Source: an uncultured Lachnospiraceae bacterium
GTDB taxonomy: Bacteria > Bacillota_A > Clostridia > Lachnospirales > Lachnospiraceae
Reading direction: 5' to 3'
Assembly (NCBI GenBank): GCA_946630765.1
Contig: CAMOZF010000151.1
Span: 1 to 5,212, forward strand
Length of the DNA stretch: 5,212 bases
Made by a program: the position numbers and the translations under genes. This document shows positions 1 to 5,150 of the stretch, one piece after another (the stretch's first letter is position 1; every line of letters begins with the position of its first letter). Under the pieces are notes generated by a model, which was not told the origin of the DNA, did no database searches, and worked only from the letters and a program-made list of their open reading frames with translations.

Positions 1-363
1 TGGATCACGCCGATCCTGCCGTTTATCAATGATACAGCGGAAAATCTCAGCGCCATCCTGAATGAATGCGTCCGGGTCGGCGTCAAAGGCATCATCGATT
101 TCGGTATGGGGCTGACGCTTCGGGAGGGCGACCGCGAATATTATTATGCAGCGCTGGATAAACATTTTCCGGGGATGAAGGAACGCTACATCAGAGGCTA
201 TGGAAATGCCTACGAACTGCCAAGTCCGAATGCCAAAGAACTGACGGGGATATTTCAGCGCATCTGTAAGGCGAACGGAATTCTGTCAAGTCCGGAGGAG
301 TGCTTCCGGTTTATGAATGAGCTGCCGGAAAAATATCCGCAGATGAGTATATTTGATCTTTGA
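1..363 (+). CDS. C-terminal part of a radical SAM protein, SPL (spore photoproduct lyase-like) family
   Basis: The reading frame is open from base 1, so the start and the radical SAM CxxxCxxC cluster lie upstream of the window. The visible 120 residues begin WITPILPFINDT and include FGMGLTLREGDREYYY, then a run around HFPGMKERYIRGYGNAYE and SPNAKEL, ending in SIFDL. From memory, this is the typical C-terminal half of SPL-family radical SAM proteins of Clostridia. These are annotated by distant similarity to spore photoproduct lyase and Rv2578c-type proteins. They use a 4Fe-4S cluster and S-adenosylmethionine, but their substrate is generally unknown, so a DNA-repair role should not be assumed. 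An internal ATG at 106 falls inside the conserved FGMGLTLREG motif and is not the true start. The next gene begins 20 bases after the stop, which suggests one transcript. Confidence 0.85.
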   Translation, partial: WITPILPFINDTAENLSAILNECVRVGVKGIIDFGMGLTLREGDREYYYAALDKHFPGMKERYIRGYGNAYELPSPNAKELTGIFQRICKANGILSSPEECFRFMNELPEKYPQMSIFDL

Positions 364-367
364 GAGG

Positions 368-375
368 GGAGGAGG
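368..375 (+). promoter_or_regulatory. Ribosome binding site of the GH5 gene
   Basis: GGAGGAGG sits 8 bases before the ATG at 384. This decides the start: a possible TTG at 360 would overlap the previous stop codon, lacks its own Shine-Dalgarno and would add eight residues (ending VFN) that precede the normal family start. Confidence 0.85.
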
Positions 376-383
376 TATTTAAC

Positions 384-1334
384 ATGCTGAAGGAAATGGG
401 CTTTTACAAAGGCGTCAATCTGGGCGGCTGGCTGTCGCAGTGTGACTACAGCGACGACCGTCTGGATCATTTCATCGAAGAGAAGGATTTTGAGACGATT
501 GCATCCTGGAGGCTGGACCACGTGCGGATTCCGTTCGATTACAATGTGATCGAAAATGAGGACGGATCCTATAAGGAGGAAGGCTTCGACCGCATCAGTC
601 GGGGCGTTCAGAACGCGCTGAAAAACGGACTGAATGTTGTGCTGGATCTTCATAAAACGGCCGGTTTTTCCTTTGATTCCGGGGAGAAGGAACTGGGCTT
701 TTTTGAGGATGAAGCACTTCAGGAACGCTTTTACCGGCTCTGGGAAGAGATGGCAAAGCGCTTCGGGCATGATCCGGCGCATGTGGTATTTGAACTGCTG
801 AATGAAGTGACGGATCAGAGCTTCTCTAAGACATGGAACCGGATTTCGGATACCTGCATCAAAAGAATCCGGGCAATTGCACCGGAGGTCGTGATCCTTG
901 TCGGAAGCTACTGGAATAACAGCGCTTCGGCGGTGAAGGACCTGGATCCGCCGCAGGATGCGCGGGTGGTTTACAATTTCCACTGCTATGAACCGCTGAA
1001 GTTCACGCATCAGGGCGCGACCTGGACGGATGCCATCGATCCGAAGGAAAGGGTCGCCTTTGAAGAATCCGGGACAACGGAAGCATTTTTCGAAGACCTT
1101 TTCGAATCCGCCATTCAAAAGGCGGAAGAGAATGGAACAGAGCTGTACTGCGGCGAATACGGCGTTATTGACGTGGCAAAGCCGGAAGACACGCTGAAAT
1201 GGTACCGTGTGATCAACCGGGTATTCGAAAAGCACGGTATCGGAAGAGCGGCATGGAGCTATAAGGAAATGGACTTCGGGCTGTCGGACCGGAGGATGGA
1301 CGGCGTACGTGCAGAGCTCGTCAAGGTGCTTTGA
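384..1334 (+). CDS. Glycoside hydrolase family 5 enzyme (CelC-like endo-beta-glucanase), probably cytoplasmic
   Basis: The protein has 316 residues and no signal peptide or membrane segment: it starts MLKEMGFYKGVNLGGWL. It spans a complete GH5 (beta/alpha)8 barrel. Landmarks are GVNLGGWLSQ at 10-19, HVRIPFDY at 46-53 (substrate-site Arg48), VVLDLHK at 85-91 (His90), FELLNE at 136-141 (acid/base Glu141), NFHCYEP at 198-204 (His200, Tyr202), LYCGEYG at 254-260 (nucleophile Glu258) and AAWSYK at 289-294 (Trp291). From memory, the closest described relative is endoglucanase CelC of Clostridium thermocellum, also without a conventional secretion signal, which cleaves beta-1,4 and mixed-linkage glucans. 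The expected substrate is therefore imported beta-gluco-oligosaccharides, though mannan or xyloglucan oligomers are possible. The stretch between the HQGATW motif and the nucleophile is shorter than I recall for CelC, whose lid subdomain sits there. The gene follows the radical SAM gene by 20 bases. Confidence 0.9.
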   Translation: MLKEMGFYKGVNLGGWLSQCDYSDDRLDHFIEEKDFETIASWRLDHVRIPFDYNVIENEDGSYKEEGFDRISRGVQNALKNGLNVVLDLHKTAGFSFDSGEKELGFFEDEALQERFYRLWEEMAKRFGHDPAHVVFELLNEVTDQSFSKTWNRISDTCIKRIRAIAPEVVILVGSYWNNSASAVKDLDPPQDARVVYNFHCYEPLKFTHQGATWTDAIDPKERVAFEESGTTEAFFEDLFESAIQKAEENGTELYCGEYGVIDVAKPEDTLKWYRVINRVFEKHGIGRAAWSYKEMDFGLSDRRMDGVRAELVKVL

Positions 1335-1353
1335 GGAAAAGAGCAGCCCTATT

Positions 1354-1408
1354 CCTGAAGCTGAATCGAAACATCATGCCTGATTCGCTGGCCATGATGG
1401 CTTTCAGG
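1354..1408 (+). other. Imperfect hairpin in the GH5-FKBP intergenic gap
   Basis: The outer arms CCTGAAGC (1354-1361) and GCTTTCAGG (1400-1408) pair with one bulged T. The inner arms CATCATG (1372-1378) and CATGATG (1393-1399) pair perfectly, extended by CC/GG around one bulged C, with a 9-base loop. The structure could slow or stop transcription after the GH5 gene or protect an mRNA end. No U-tract follows (the next bases are CTTATAAATACA), so I do not call it a Rho-independent terminator. GAATC (1363-1367) can instead pair with GATTC (1382-1386), which competes with the inner stem. Confidence 0.4.
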
Positions 1409-1436
1409 CTTATAAATACACAATGGAGAAAAACGG

Positions 1437-2270
1437 ATGAGAATTGCAGTAACTTATGAAAACGGCGAAGTGTTCCAGCACTTTGGACACACGGAAGAAT
1501 TCAAGCTTTATGAAGTGGAAGACGGGCAGATCGTCAGCTCGGAGATCATCGGCAGCAACGGAAGCGGACACGGCGCGCTCGCGGCGCTTCTCTCCGGTGA
1601 ATCCGTAGACGTACTGATCTGCGGCGGAATCGGCGGAGGCGCGCAGGCAGCACTTCAGGAGCAGGGCATCGAGCTTTGCGCGGGCGCTTCAGGAAGCGCG
1701 GATGAAGCGGTTGCGGCCTATCTTCGCGGGGAACTCGTAAATACCGGCGCGAACTGTGATCATCACGGGGAAGGACATCACTGCGAAGATCACGAAGACG
1801 GCGGCTGCGGAAACTGTCATTCGGAGAAGAAGCCGGCCGGGAAAAACACCGGGAAGAAGTGCCGGACGCATTACCGCGGGACATTTAATGACGGGACGCA
1901 GTTCGACTCCTCGTATGACCGCGGCGAACCGCTGGAATTTATCTGCGGCGCCGGAATGATGATTCCGGGCTTTGATCGGGCGGTCGCGGATATGGAGGTC
2001 GGTGAGATCAAAGAGGTGCATCTGATGCCCGAAGAGGCGTACGGCGAAGCGGATCCGAACGCCATCTTCACCGCTGAAATCGCCCAGCTTGCCGGATCGG
2101 AAGATCTGGAGGTCGGTCAGCAGGTGTATCTTCAGAACATTTACGGCCAGCCGGTTCCCGTCAAGGTGATTGCAAAGGACGATCAGACGATTACCTTTGA
2201 CGCCAACCATGAAATGGCCGGAAAAGAGCTGAACTTTACGATTGAACTTGTGGAAGTTCTGGATCAGTGA
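1437..2270 (+). CDS. NifX-like domain fused to a SlyD-like FKBP peptidyl-prolyl isomerase through a His/Cys-rich linker
   Basis: The 277-residue protein has three parts. Residues 1-103 form a NifX/NafY-type dinitrogenase iron-molybdenum cofactor-binding domain: MRIAVTYENGEVFQHFGH at the start, where the His15/His18 region is typical, then VDVLICGGIGGGA at 57-69 and an ELCAGASGSADEAV helix. Residues 104-130 are a linker with ten possible metal ligands (Cys107, His109, His110, His114, His115, Cys116, His119, Cys124, Cys127, His128). Residues 143-277 are an FKBP domain of SlyD type: YRGTFNDGTQFDSSYDRGEP, GAGMMIPGFDRAVADMEVGE, an insert-in-flap region near 205-255, NHEMAGKELNF, and the final strand FTIELVEVL. 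FKBPs isomerise X-Pro bonds, and SlyD also chaperones proteins and handles nickel. The NifX-type family binds Fe-Mo or iron-sulfur clusters. No nif gene is visible, so metal delivery to some metalloenzyme is an inference. GGAGAA at 1425-1430 lies 6 bases before the ATG. No signal peptide is seen. Confidence 0.9.
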   Translation: MRIAVTYENGEVFQHFGHTEEFKLYEVEDGQIVSSEIIGSNGSGHGALAALLSGESVDVLICGGIGGGAQAALQEQGIELCAGASGSADEAVAAYLRGELVNTGANCDHHGEGHHCEDHEDGGCGNCHSEKKPAGKNTGKKCRTHYRGTFNDGTQFDSSYDRGEPLEFICGAGMMIPGFDRAVADMEVGEIKEVHLMPEEAYGEADPNAIFTAEIAQLAGSEDLEVGQQVYLQNIYGQPVPVKVIAKDDQTITFDANHEMAGKELNFTIELVEVLDQ

Positions 2271-2287
2271 GGAAAAGGAGAGATGCC

Positions 2288-2611
2288 ATGATCACTGTTA
2301 ATCTGTACTATTCCGGGGTGGACGGCAATGCCCGGAAGTTTGCTGCGGAGATGGAGGAAAGCGGGACCGCGCAGAAAATCCGTTTTGAAGAAGGAAATGT
2401 TCGCTATGAATATTTCTTTCCGATGAATGACCCGGAGACGGTCCTACTGATCGATGCGTGGGAAAACCAGGAGGCAATCGATCGGCATCACGCATCACCG
2501 ATGATGCATACAATTGCGGAGCTTCGTGAGAAATACGATCTGCATATGAAGGCGGAAAGATATCTTTCGGACGAGCTGCCGGAATCCGATGAGGGTTTTA
2601 TACGGTCCTGA
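2288..2611 (+). CDS. Antibiotic biosynthesis monooxygenase (ABM) domain protein, putative quinol monooxygenase
   Basis: This 107-residue protein is about the usual length for a single ABM ferredoxin-like domain, which normally dimerises. The N-terminal strand is MITVNLYYSG. The core GNVRYEYFFPMNDPETVLLIDAWENQ at 36-61 is the beta-hairpin region typical of the family. It is followed by EAIDRHHASPMM at 62-73, matching the familiar D-x-H-x-x-S-P pattern. Members include cofactor-free quinol monooxygenases (YgiN type), heme-degrading enzymes and many proteins of unknown role. The specific reaction cannot be read from the sequence. The start at 2288 is chosen because AAGGAG (2275-2280) lies 7 bases upstream. 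A GTG at 2267 would overlap the previous gene and has no such signal. The gene starts 17 bases after the FKBP fusion and probably shares its transcript. No clear terminator follows. Confidence 0.82.
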   Translation: MITVNLYYSGVDGNARKFAAEMEESGTAQKIRFEEGNVRYEYFFPMNDPETVLLIDAWENQEAIDRHHASPMMHTIAELREKYDLHMKAERYLSDELPESDEGFIRS

Positions 2612-2639
2612 CGGAATTTGATAAGTCCCTATGATTAAA

Positions 2640-2668
2640 TTGCACTTTGCTCGTGAATGTGGTATAGT
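2640..2668 (+). promoter_or_regulatory. Strong sigma-A type promoter with extended -10
   Basis: TTGCAC (2640-2645) and TATAGT (2663-2668) are separated by exactly 17 bases. TG at 2660-2661, one base before the -10, forms an extended -10 element. Transcription should begin near 2675-2677, giving a leader of about 85 bases before the ATG at 2761. No other gene start lies between, so it drives the 582-residue protein. Confidence 0.8.
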
Positions 2669-2685
2669 GTTTTTCAACAGCGAAA

Positions 2686-2708
2686 AGACGTGCGGCAGCC
2701 GCTCGTCT
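2686..2708 (+). promoter_or_regulatory. 23-base palindrome just downstream of the transcription start (operator or 5' leader hairpin)
   Basis: The arms AGACG-T-GCGGC and GCCGC-T-CGTCT are symmetric about A2697, with a single T-T mismatch at 2691/2703. It starts roughly 10 bases after the predicted transcription start. As DNA it has the size and symmetry of a repressor operator placed to block the promoter at 2640-2668. As RNA it would fold into a stable 5' stem-loop. It is not followed by a T-run, so it is not an intrinsic terminator. The sequence does not settle which role applies. Confidence 0.55.
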
Positions 2709-2748
2709 GAAAATGTACTGCATGGGACGAAAAGGATGCGGGAAATCA

Positions 2749-2756
2749 TAAGGAGG
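2749..2756 (+). promoter_or_regulatory. Consensus Shine-Dalgarno of the barrel protein gene
   Basis: TAAGGAGG is a near-complete complement of the 16S rRNA 3' end. It lies 4 bases before the ATG at 2761, a short but workable spacing. Together with the strong promoter it points to high expression. Confidence 0.8.
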
Positions 2757-2760
2757 AACC

Positions 2761-4509
2761 ATGGAAAAGTACAGGAACTTCAAGATTGCGTCCTATATCC
2801 GGGCCTATGAGCTTGTGGATATTACGGATGACGAGATCCAGGCAGGTATTGACTATTTTCAGCAGTATACCCATCTGGACAAGATGTACATCGAGAACCA
2901 CCGAGGCAAGGTGGATATTCCGGTGAAGCGGCTTCAGGAAGTCAAGGAGCTCTGCGAGCGGAACGGCCTTGAAGTCGCCGGTGGCATTACCTCGACCCAG
3001 TTCGTGAACGGGGTCCGGAAGCCGTCCTACTTCGATACCTTCTGCTACACAGATCCCGACCACAGGGCCGAGTATGTCAGAATCGTCCGGGAGCTGGCGA
3101 GTGTTTTCGACGAGATCATTCTGGACGATTTCTTCTTCACCGCCTGCCGCTGTGAGATGTGCATCAAGGCGAAGGGGAAGATGTCGTGGAAGGGTTACCG
3201 CCTGAAGCTGATGGAAGACTTTGCGCAGGTGATCGTGGATGAGGCGCACAAGGTCAACCCGAAGATGAAATTCGTCATCAAATACCCGAACTGGTACGAA
3301 AGCTATCCGGAAACCGGCTTCAACCCCGGAATGCAGAAGGATATCTTTGACGGCATCTATTCCGGAACGGAGACCCGTCTGACCTTCTCGCCGCAGCATC
3401 TGCAGCGCTATGAGTCGTATTCGATTATCCGTCTCATGAACAATACCGCGCCCGGGAAGAACGGCGGCGGTTGGGTGGATCTCGGCGGTTCACAGCTGAA
3501 TATCACGAACTGTGTCGAGCAGTGCGCGCTGACGGTGCTTGCCCGTACGCCGGAGCTTACGCTCTGGAACTTCAATTCCTACAACGGCTCGGACGTGCTC
3601 CCGGCAGTCGGCCGCGCCCTTCAGAAGATTGACGCGATCCTTGATCGGGCAGGCGAGCCGATCGGCGTCAGCACCTGGGAACCCTTCAACGGCGACGGCG
3701 AGGACCAGCTTTATAACTATCTCGGCATGTGCGGTCTTCCGATCGAGCCGGTGCGTGATCTTGACAGCAAGGCGCCGGTGGTATTCTGCACCGAAGCGAC
3801 CGGTGAGGATCCCGACTGCGTGGAAAAGCTGGAGGAGTATGTCCGTAACGGCGGCAATGCTGTGGTGACGATCGGCTTCTTCCGCAGGATGTACGACAAG
3901 GGCGTCAAGGACTTCACCTCTGTCCGGCTGACCAACCGTCATGTTCTCGGCGACTGCTTCATGATTGACAACGCAAACTATATGGATAAGGAGGTTGGAT
4001 ACGCGAAAAAGCCGATCCTTTTTGAGATCATCAGCTATAAGACGAATGCGACGCAGGCTGATATTTCCGTGATGGTCGATGAAGACAATTTCCCGGTCAT
4101 GACCGAGGATAATTACGGAAAGGGCCGTTTCTTCATCCTGAATGTGCCGGAGAATTTCGCGGATCTTTACAAGCTTCCGCTGAAGGTGATCCGGAACATC
4201 AATAAGCATCTGACCATGTATCAGCGTGTGTATGTCGGCGCGTCCACCAAGGTCAATCTCTTCCCCTATGATAATAACGTCTACGTGTTATACGGTTATG
4301 ATGAAAAGGGCGGAGACATTGAACTGATCGTCCGCGGGGATTCGAACGGTATCAAGGACCTCGATACCGGCAGGGTCTACACTGAGAAGCTGTCCCGGCC
4401 GGCGCCTGCACACCGCGGAGACGCGACTAATGTGATCGACGAGCCGATCGAATATGTCTATAATATCAAGGTTCCGCAGGGCAAGTATTTCACCTTCAGC
4501 GTGATCTGA
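2761..4509 (+). CDS. Uncharacterised TIM-barrel protein, probable glycoside hydrolase-like enzyme (three-domain, GH42-like layout)
   Basis: This 582-residue soluble protein has no signal peptide. I know relatives in gut Firmicutes only under uninformative names. Residues 1-320 look like a (beta/alpha)8 barrel: FKIASYIRAYE at 7-17, KMYIENHRG at 41-49, EVAGGITST at 71-79, DEIILDDFFF at 117-126, FVIKYPNWYES at 171-181, FDGIYSGTETR at 196-206, NGGGWVD at 234-240, and LTLWNFNSYNG at 266-276. Candidate catalytic acids are Asp122/Asp123 at the likely strand-4 end, Glu204 and Asp240. Residues 129-134 form a CxCxxC cluster (Cys129, 131, 134). Residues 337-475 resemble the Rossmann-like trimerisation (glutamine amidotransferase-like) domain of GH42 enzymes: VEKLEEYVRNGGNAVVTIGF, then GKGRFFILNVPENFADLY. 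Residues 485-582 are a beta-rich C-terminal domain. A cytoplasmic oligosaccharide-processing enzyme is likely, with unknown substrate. By hand count, only about 3 of 37 lysines use AAA, compared with 5 of 19 in the GH5 gene, which suggests high expression. It has its own promoter and RBS. Confidence 0.75.
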   Translation: MEKYRNFKIASYIRAYELVDITDDEIQAGIDYFQQYTHLDKMYIENHRGKVDIPVKRLQEVKELCERNGLEVAGGITSTQFVNGVRKPSYFDTFCYTDPDHRAEYVRIVRELASVFDEIILDDFFFTACRCEMCIKAKGKMSWKGYRLKLMEDFAQVIVDEAHKVNPKMKFVIKYPNWYESYPETGFNPGMQKDIFDGIYSGTETRLTFSPQHLQRYESYSIIRLMNNTAPGKNGGGWVDLGGSQLNITNCVEQCALTVLARTPELTLWNFNSYNGSDVLPAVGRALQKIDAILDRAGEPIGVSTWEPFNGDGEDQLYNYLGMCGLPIEPVRDLDSKAPVVFCTEATGEDPDCVEKLEEYVRNGGNAVVTIGFFRRMYDKGVKDFTSVRLTNRHVLGDCFMIDNANYMDKEVGYAKKPILFEIISYKTNATQADISVMVDEDNFPVMTEDNYGKGRFFILNVPENFADLYKLPLKVIRNINKHLTMYQRVYVGASTKVNLFPYDNNVYVLYGYDEKGGDIELIVRGDSNGIKDLDTGRVYTEKLSRPAPAHRGDATNVIDEPIEYVYNIKVPQGKYFTFSVI

Positions 4510-4522
4510 GCTGAATTCTTTT
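4495..4522 (+). terminator. Weak intrinsic terminator straddling the barrel gene stop codon
   Basis: TTCAGC (4495-4500) and GCTGAA (4510-4515) form a 6-base-pair stem around a 9-base loop that contains the TGA stop (4507-4509). The T-rich stretch TTCTTTT (4516-4522) follows. The stem is short with only three GC pairs, so termination would be partial at best. Confidence 0.35.
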
Positions 4523-4547
4523 CCTGATCGAAGAAGGAGGGCTGCTG

Positions 4548-4683
4548 ATGAAGTATCCTGGAATGCCTTCTGGACTATGTGATGAATGAGGCCGGCAGAG
4601 GAACGGATTTCAGGCGGCAGGGCACGATGCCCGAGGGTGCGGCATTCTGCGACTGCGGGTATTCGAAAAAGACCGCATCCTGA
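4548..4683 (+). pseudogene. Decayed gene: intact RBS and start codon fused out of frame to a C-terminal remnant, ATC hydrolase-like
   Basis: AAGGAGG at 4534-4540 lies 7 bases before ATG 4548, an excellent initiation signal. That frame reads only 13 codons (MKYPGMPSGLCDE) before TGA at 4587. A different frame is open from 4552 to a TGA at 4681-4683. It gives 43 residues of protein-like sequence: LECLLDYVMNEAGRG, then TDFRRQGTMPEGAAFCDCGY, then SKK. The pattern R-x-x-T-[ILM]-x-x-G-x-x-x-C-D followed by an aromatic is what I recall at the C-terminus of L-2-amino-thiazoline-4-carboxylic acid hydrolase family proteins, which are normally around 200 residues or more. The simplest reading is an internal deletion that removed most of the gene and shifted the frame. 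The family call is moderate; the remnant status is firmer. A functional 13-residue leader peptide is a less likely alternative. Confidence 0.6.
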
Positions 4684-4691
4684 GATTCCGC

Positions 4692-4720
4692 TTGTATTTC
4701 TGCAGGTACAGCGCTATAAT
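4692..4720 (+). promoter_or_regulatory. Consensus sigma-A promoter for the PNPOx-like gene
   Basis: TTGTAT (4692-4697) and a perfect TATAAT (4715-4720) are separated by 17 bases. Transcription should start near 4727, leaving a leader of about 25 bases before the ATG at 4752. The promoter begins 9 bases after the pseudogene stop. Confidence 0.8.
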
Positions 4721-4751
4721 CAGTAGTAATTAATAGAAAGGACGGTACCTG

Positions 4752-5150
4752 ATGATGAAGGAAATTACTCAGTACATCAAGGAAGCGGGATGCTTCTTCC
4801 TCGGAACCACAGATGGCGATCAGCCGGAAATTCGTCCGATCGGCGTGCTTCAGGAGTATGACGGAAAGCTCTATACGGCTGTCGGAAAGCACAAAAACGT
4901 TTACAAGCAGATCGAAAAGAACCCGAAGGTTGTTCTGTGTGCGATGAAGCCGCAGGCCGGCTGGGTCAGAGTGCGGGCGACGGCTGTGGAAGCGCCGCAG
5001 GAAATCGTGGATCGGGTATTTGAAGACAATCCCTTCCTGAGAACCCTTTACAATGAAGAGACCGGCAATACGCTTGGAGTGCTGGAACTCACGGACGGCG
5101 AAGTGGAGTTCTGCGGCATGGGCGGCCCGGAGAGAACAGAAAAGCTGTGA
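4752..5150 (+). CDS. Pyridoxamine 5'-phosphate oxidase-like flavin-binding split-barrel protein
   Basis: The 132-residue protein has the usual length and pattern of small PNPOx-like FMN-binding proteins. The N-terminal helix is followed by CFFLGTTDGDQPEIRPIGVL at 14-33, the strand-turn-strand with the Arg28-Pro29 pair that commonly contacts the flavin phosphate. Next are KLYTAVGKHKNVYKQIEKNP at 39-58 and a second half of the barrel, WVRVRATAVEAP at 71-82. The C-terminal strands are TLGVLELTDGEVEFCGM. Such proteins bind FMN, F420 or heme and reduce diverse small molecules. True PdxH activity is unlikely because the protein is much shorter than PdxH. The first ATG (4752) is chosen over the adjacent ATG (4755) because AAAGGA at 4737-4742 is 9 bases upstream of it. 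The stop overlaps the next start. Confidence 0.87.
   Translation: MMKEITQYIKEAGCFFLGTTDGDQPEIRPIGVLQEYDGKLYTAVGKHKNVYKQIEKNPKVVLCAMKPQAGWVRVRATAVEAPQEIVDRVFEDNPFLRTLYNEETGNTLGVLELTDGEVEFCGMGGPERTEKL

Noticed and set aside
255..1235. Long minus-strand open frame of 326 codons
   Set aside because: It lies opposite the GH5 gene, whose catalytic motifs are all intact. The translated minus-strand sequence is rich in Arg, His, Phe and Cys without recognisable motifs, as expected of an antisense shadow.
1411..1416. TATAAA as a -10 box for the NifX-FKBP gene
   Set aside because: No -35 hexamer lies 16-18 bases upstream, and a start near 1423 would leave the RBS at 1425-1430 at the very 5' end of the message.
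1546..2210. Minus-strand and alternate-frame open frames across the NifX-FKBP fusion gene
   Set aside because: They are Arg- and Ser-rich shadows of a gene with two clearly recognisable domains.
2612..2639. Terminator after the ABM gene
   Set aside because: I looked for a GC-rich stem with a T-run and found none. Transcription of that unit may end in the later leader or by another mechanism.
2713..2751. Short upstream ORF (MYCMGRKGCGKS) ending in a TAA that overlaps the barrel gene RBS
   Set aside because: The placement is suggestive of coupling, but no Shine-Dalgarno precedes its ATG (the upstream bases are CGTCTGAAA) and the peptide has no regulatory codon pattern.
2746..4209. Minus-strand open frames of 217 and 239 codons opposite the barrel gene
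   Set aside because: They mirror strongly biased codons on the + strand, show no motif I recognise, and have no promoter or RBS that outweighs the coding strand.
4575..4892. Minus-strand frame of 105 codons across the pseudogene and the PNPOx start
   Set aside because: It runs against a consensus + strand promoter and a recognised flavoprotein start, and shows no domain signature.
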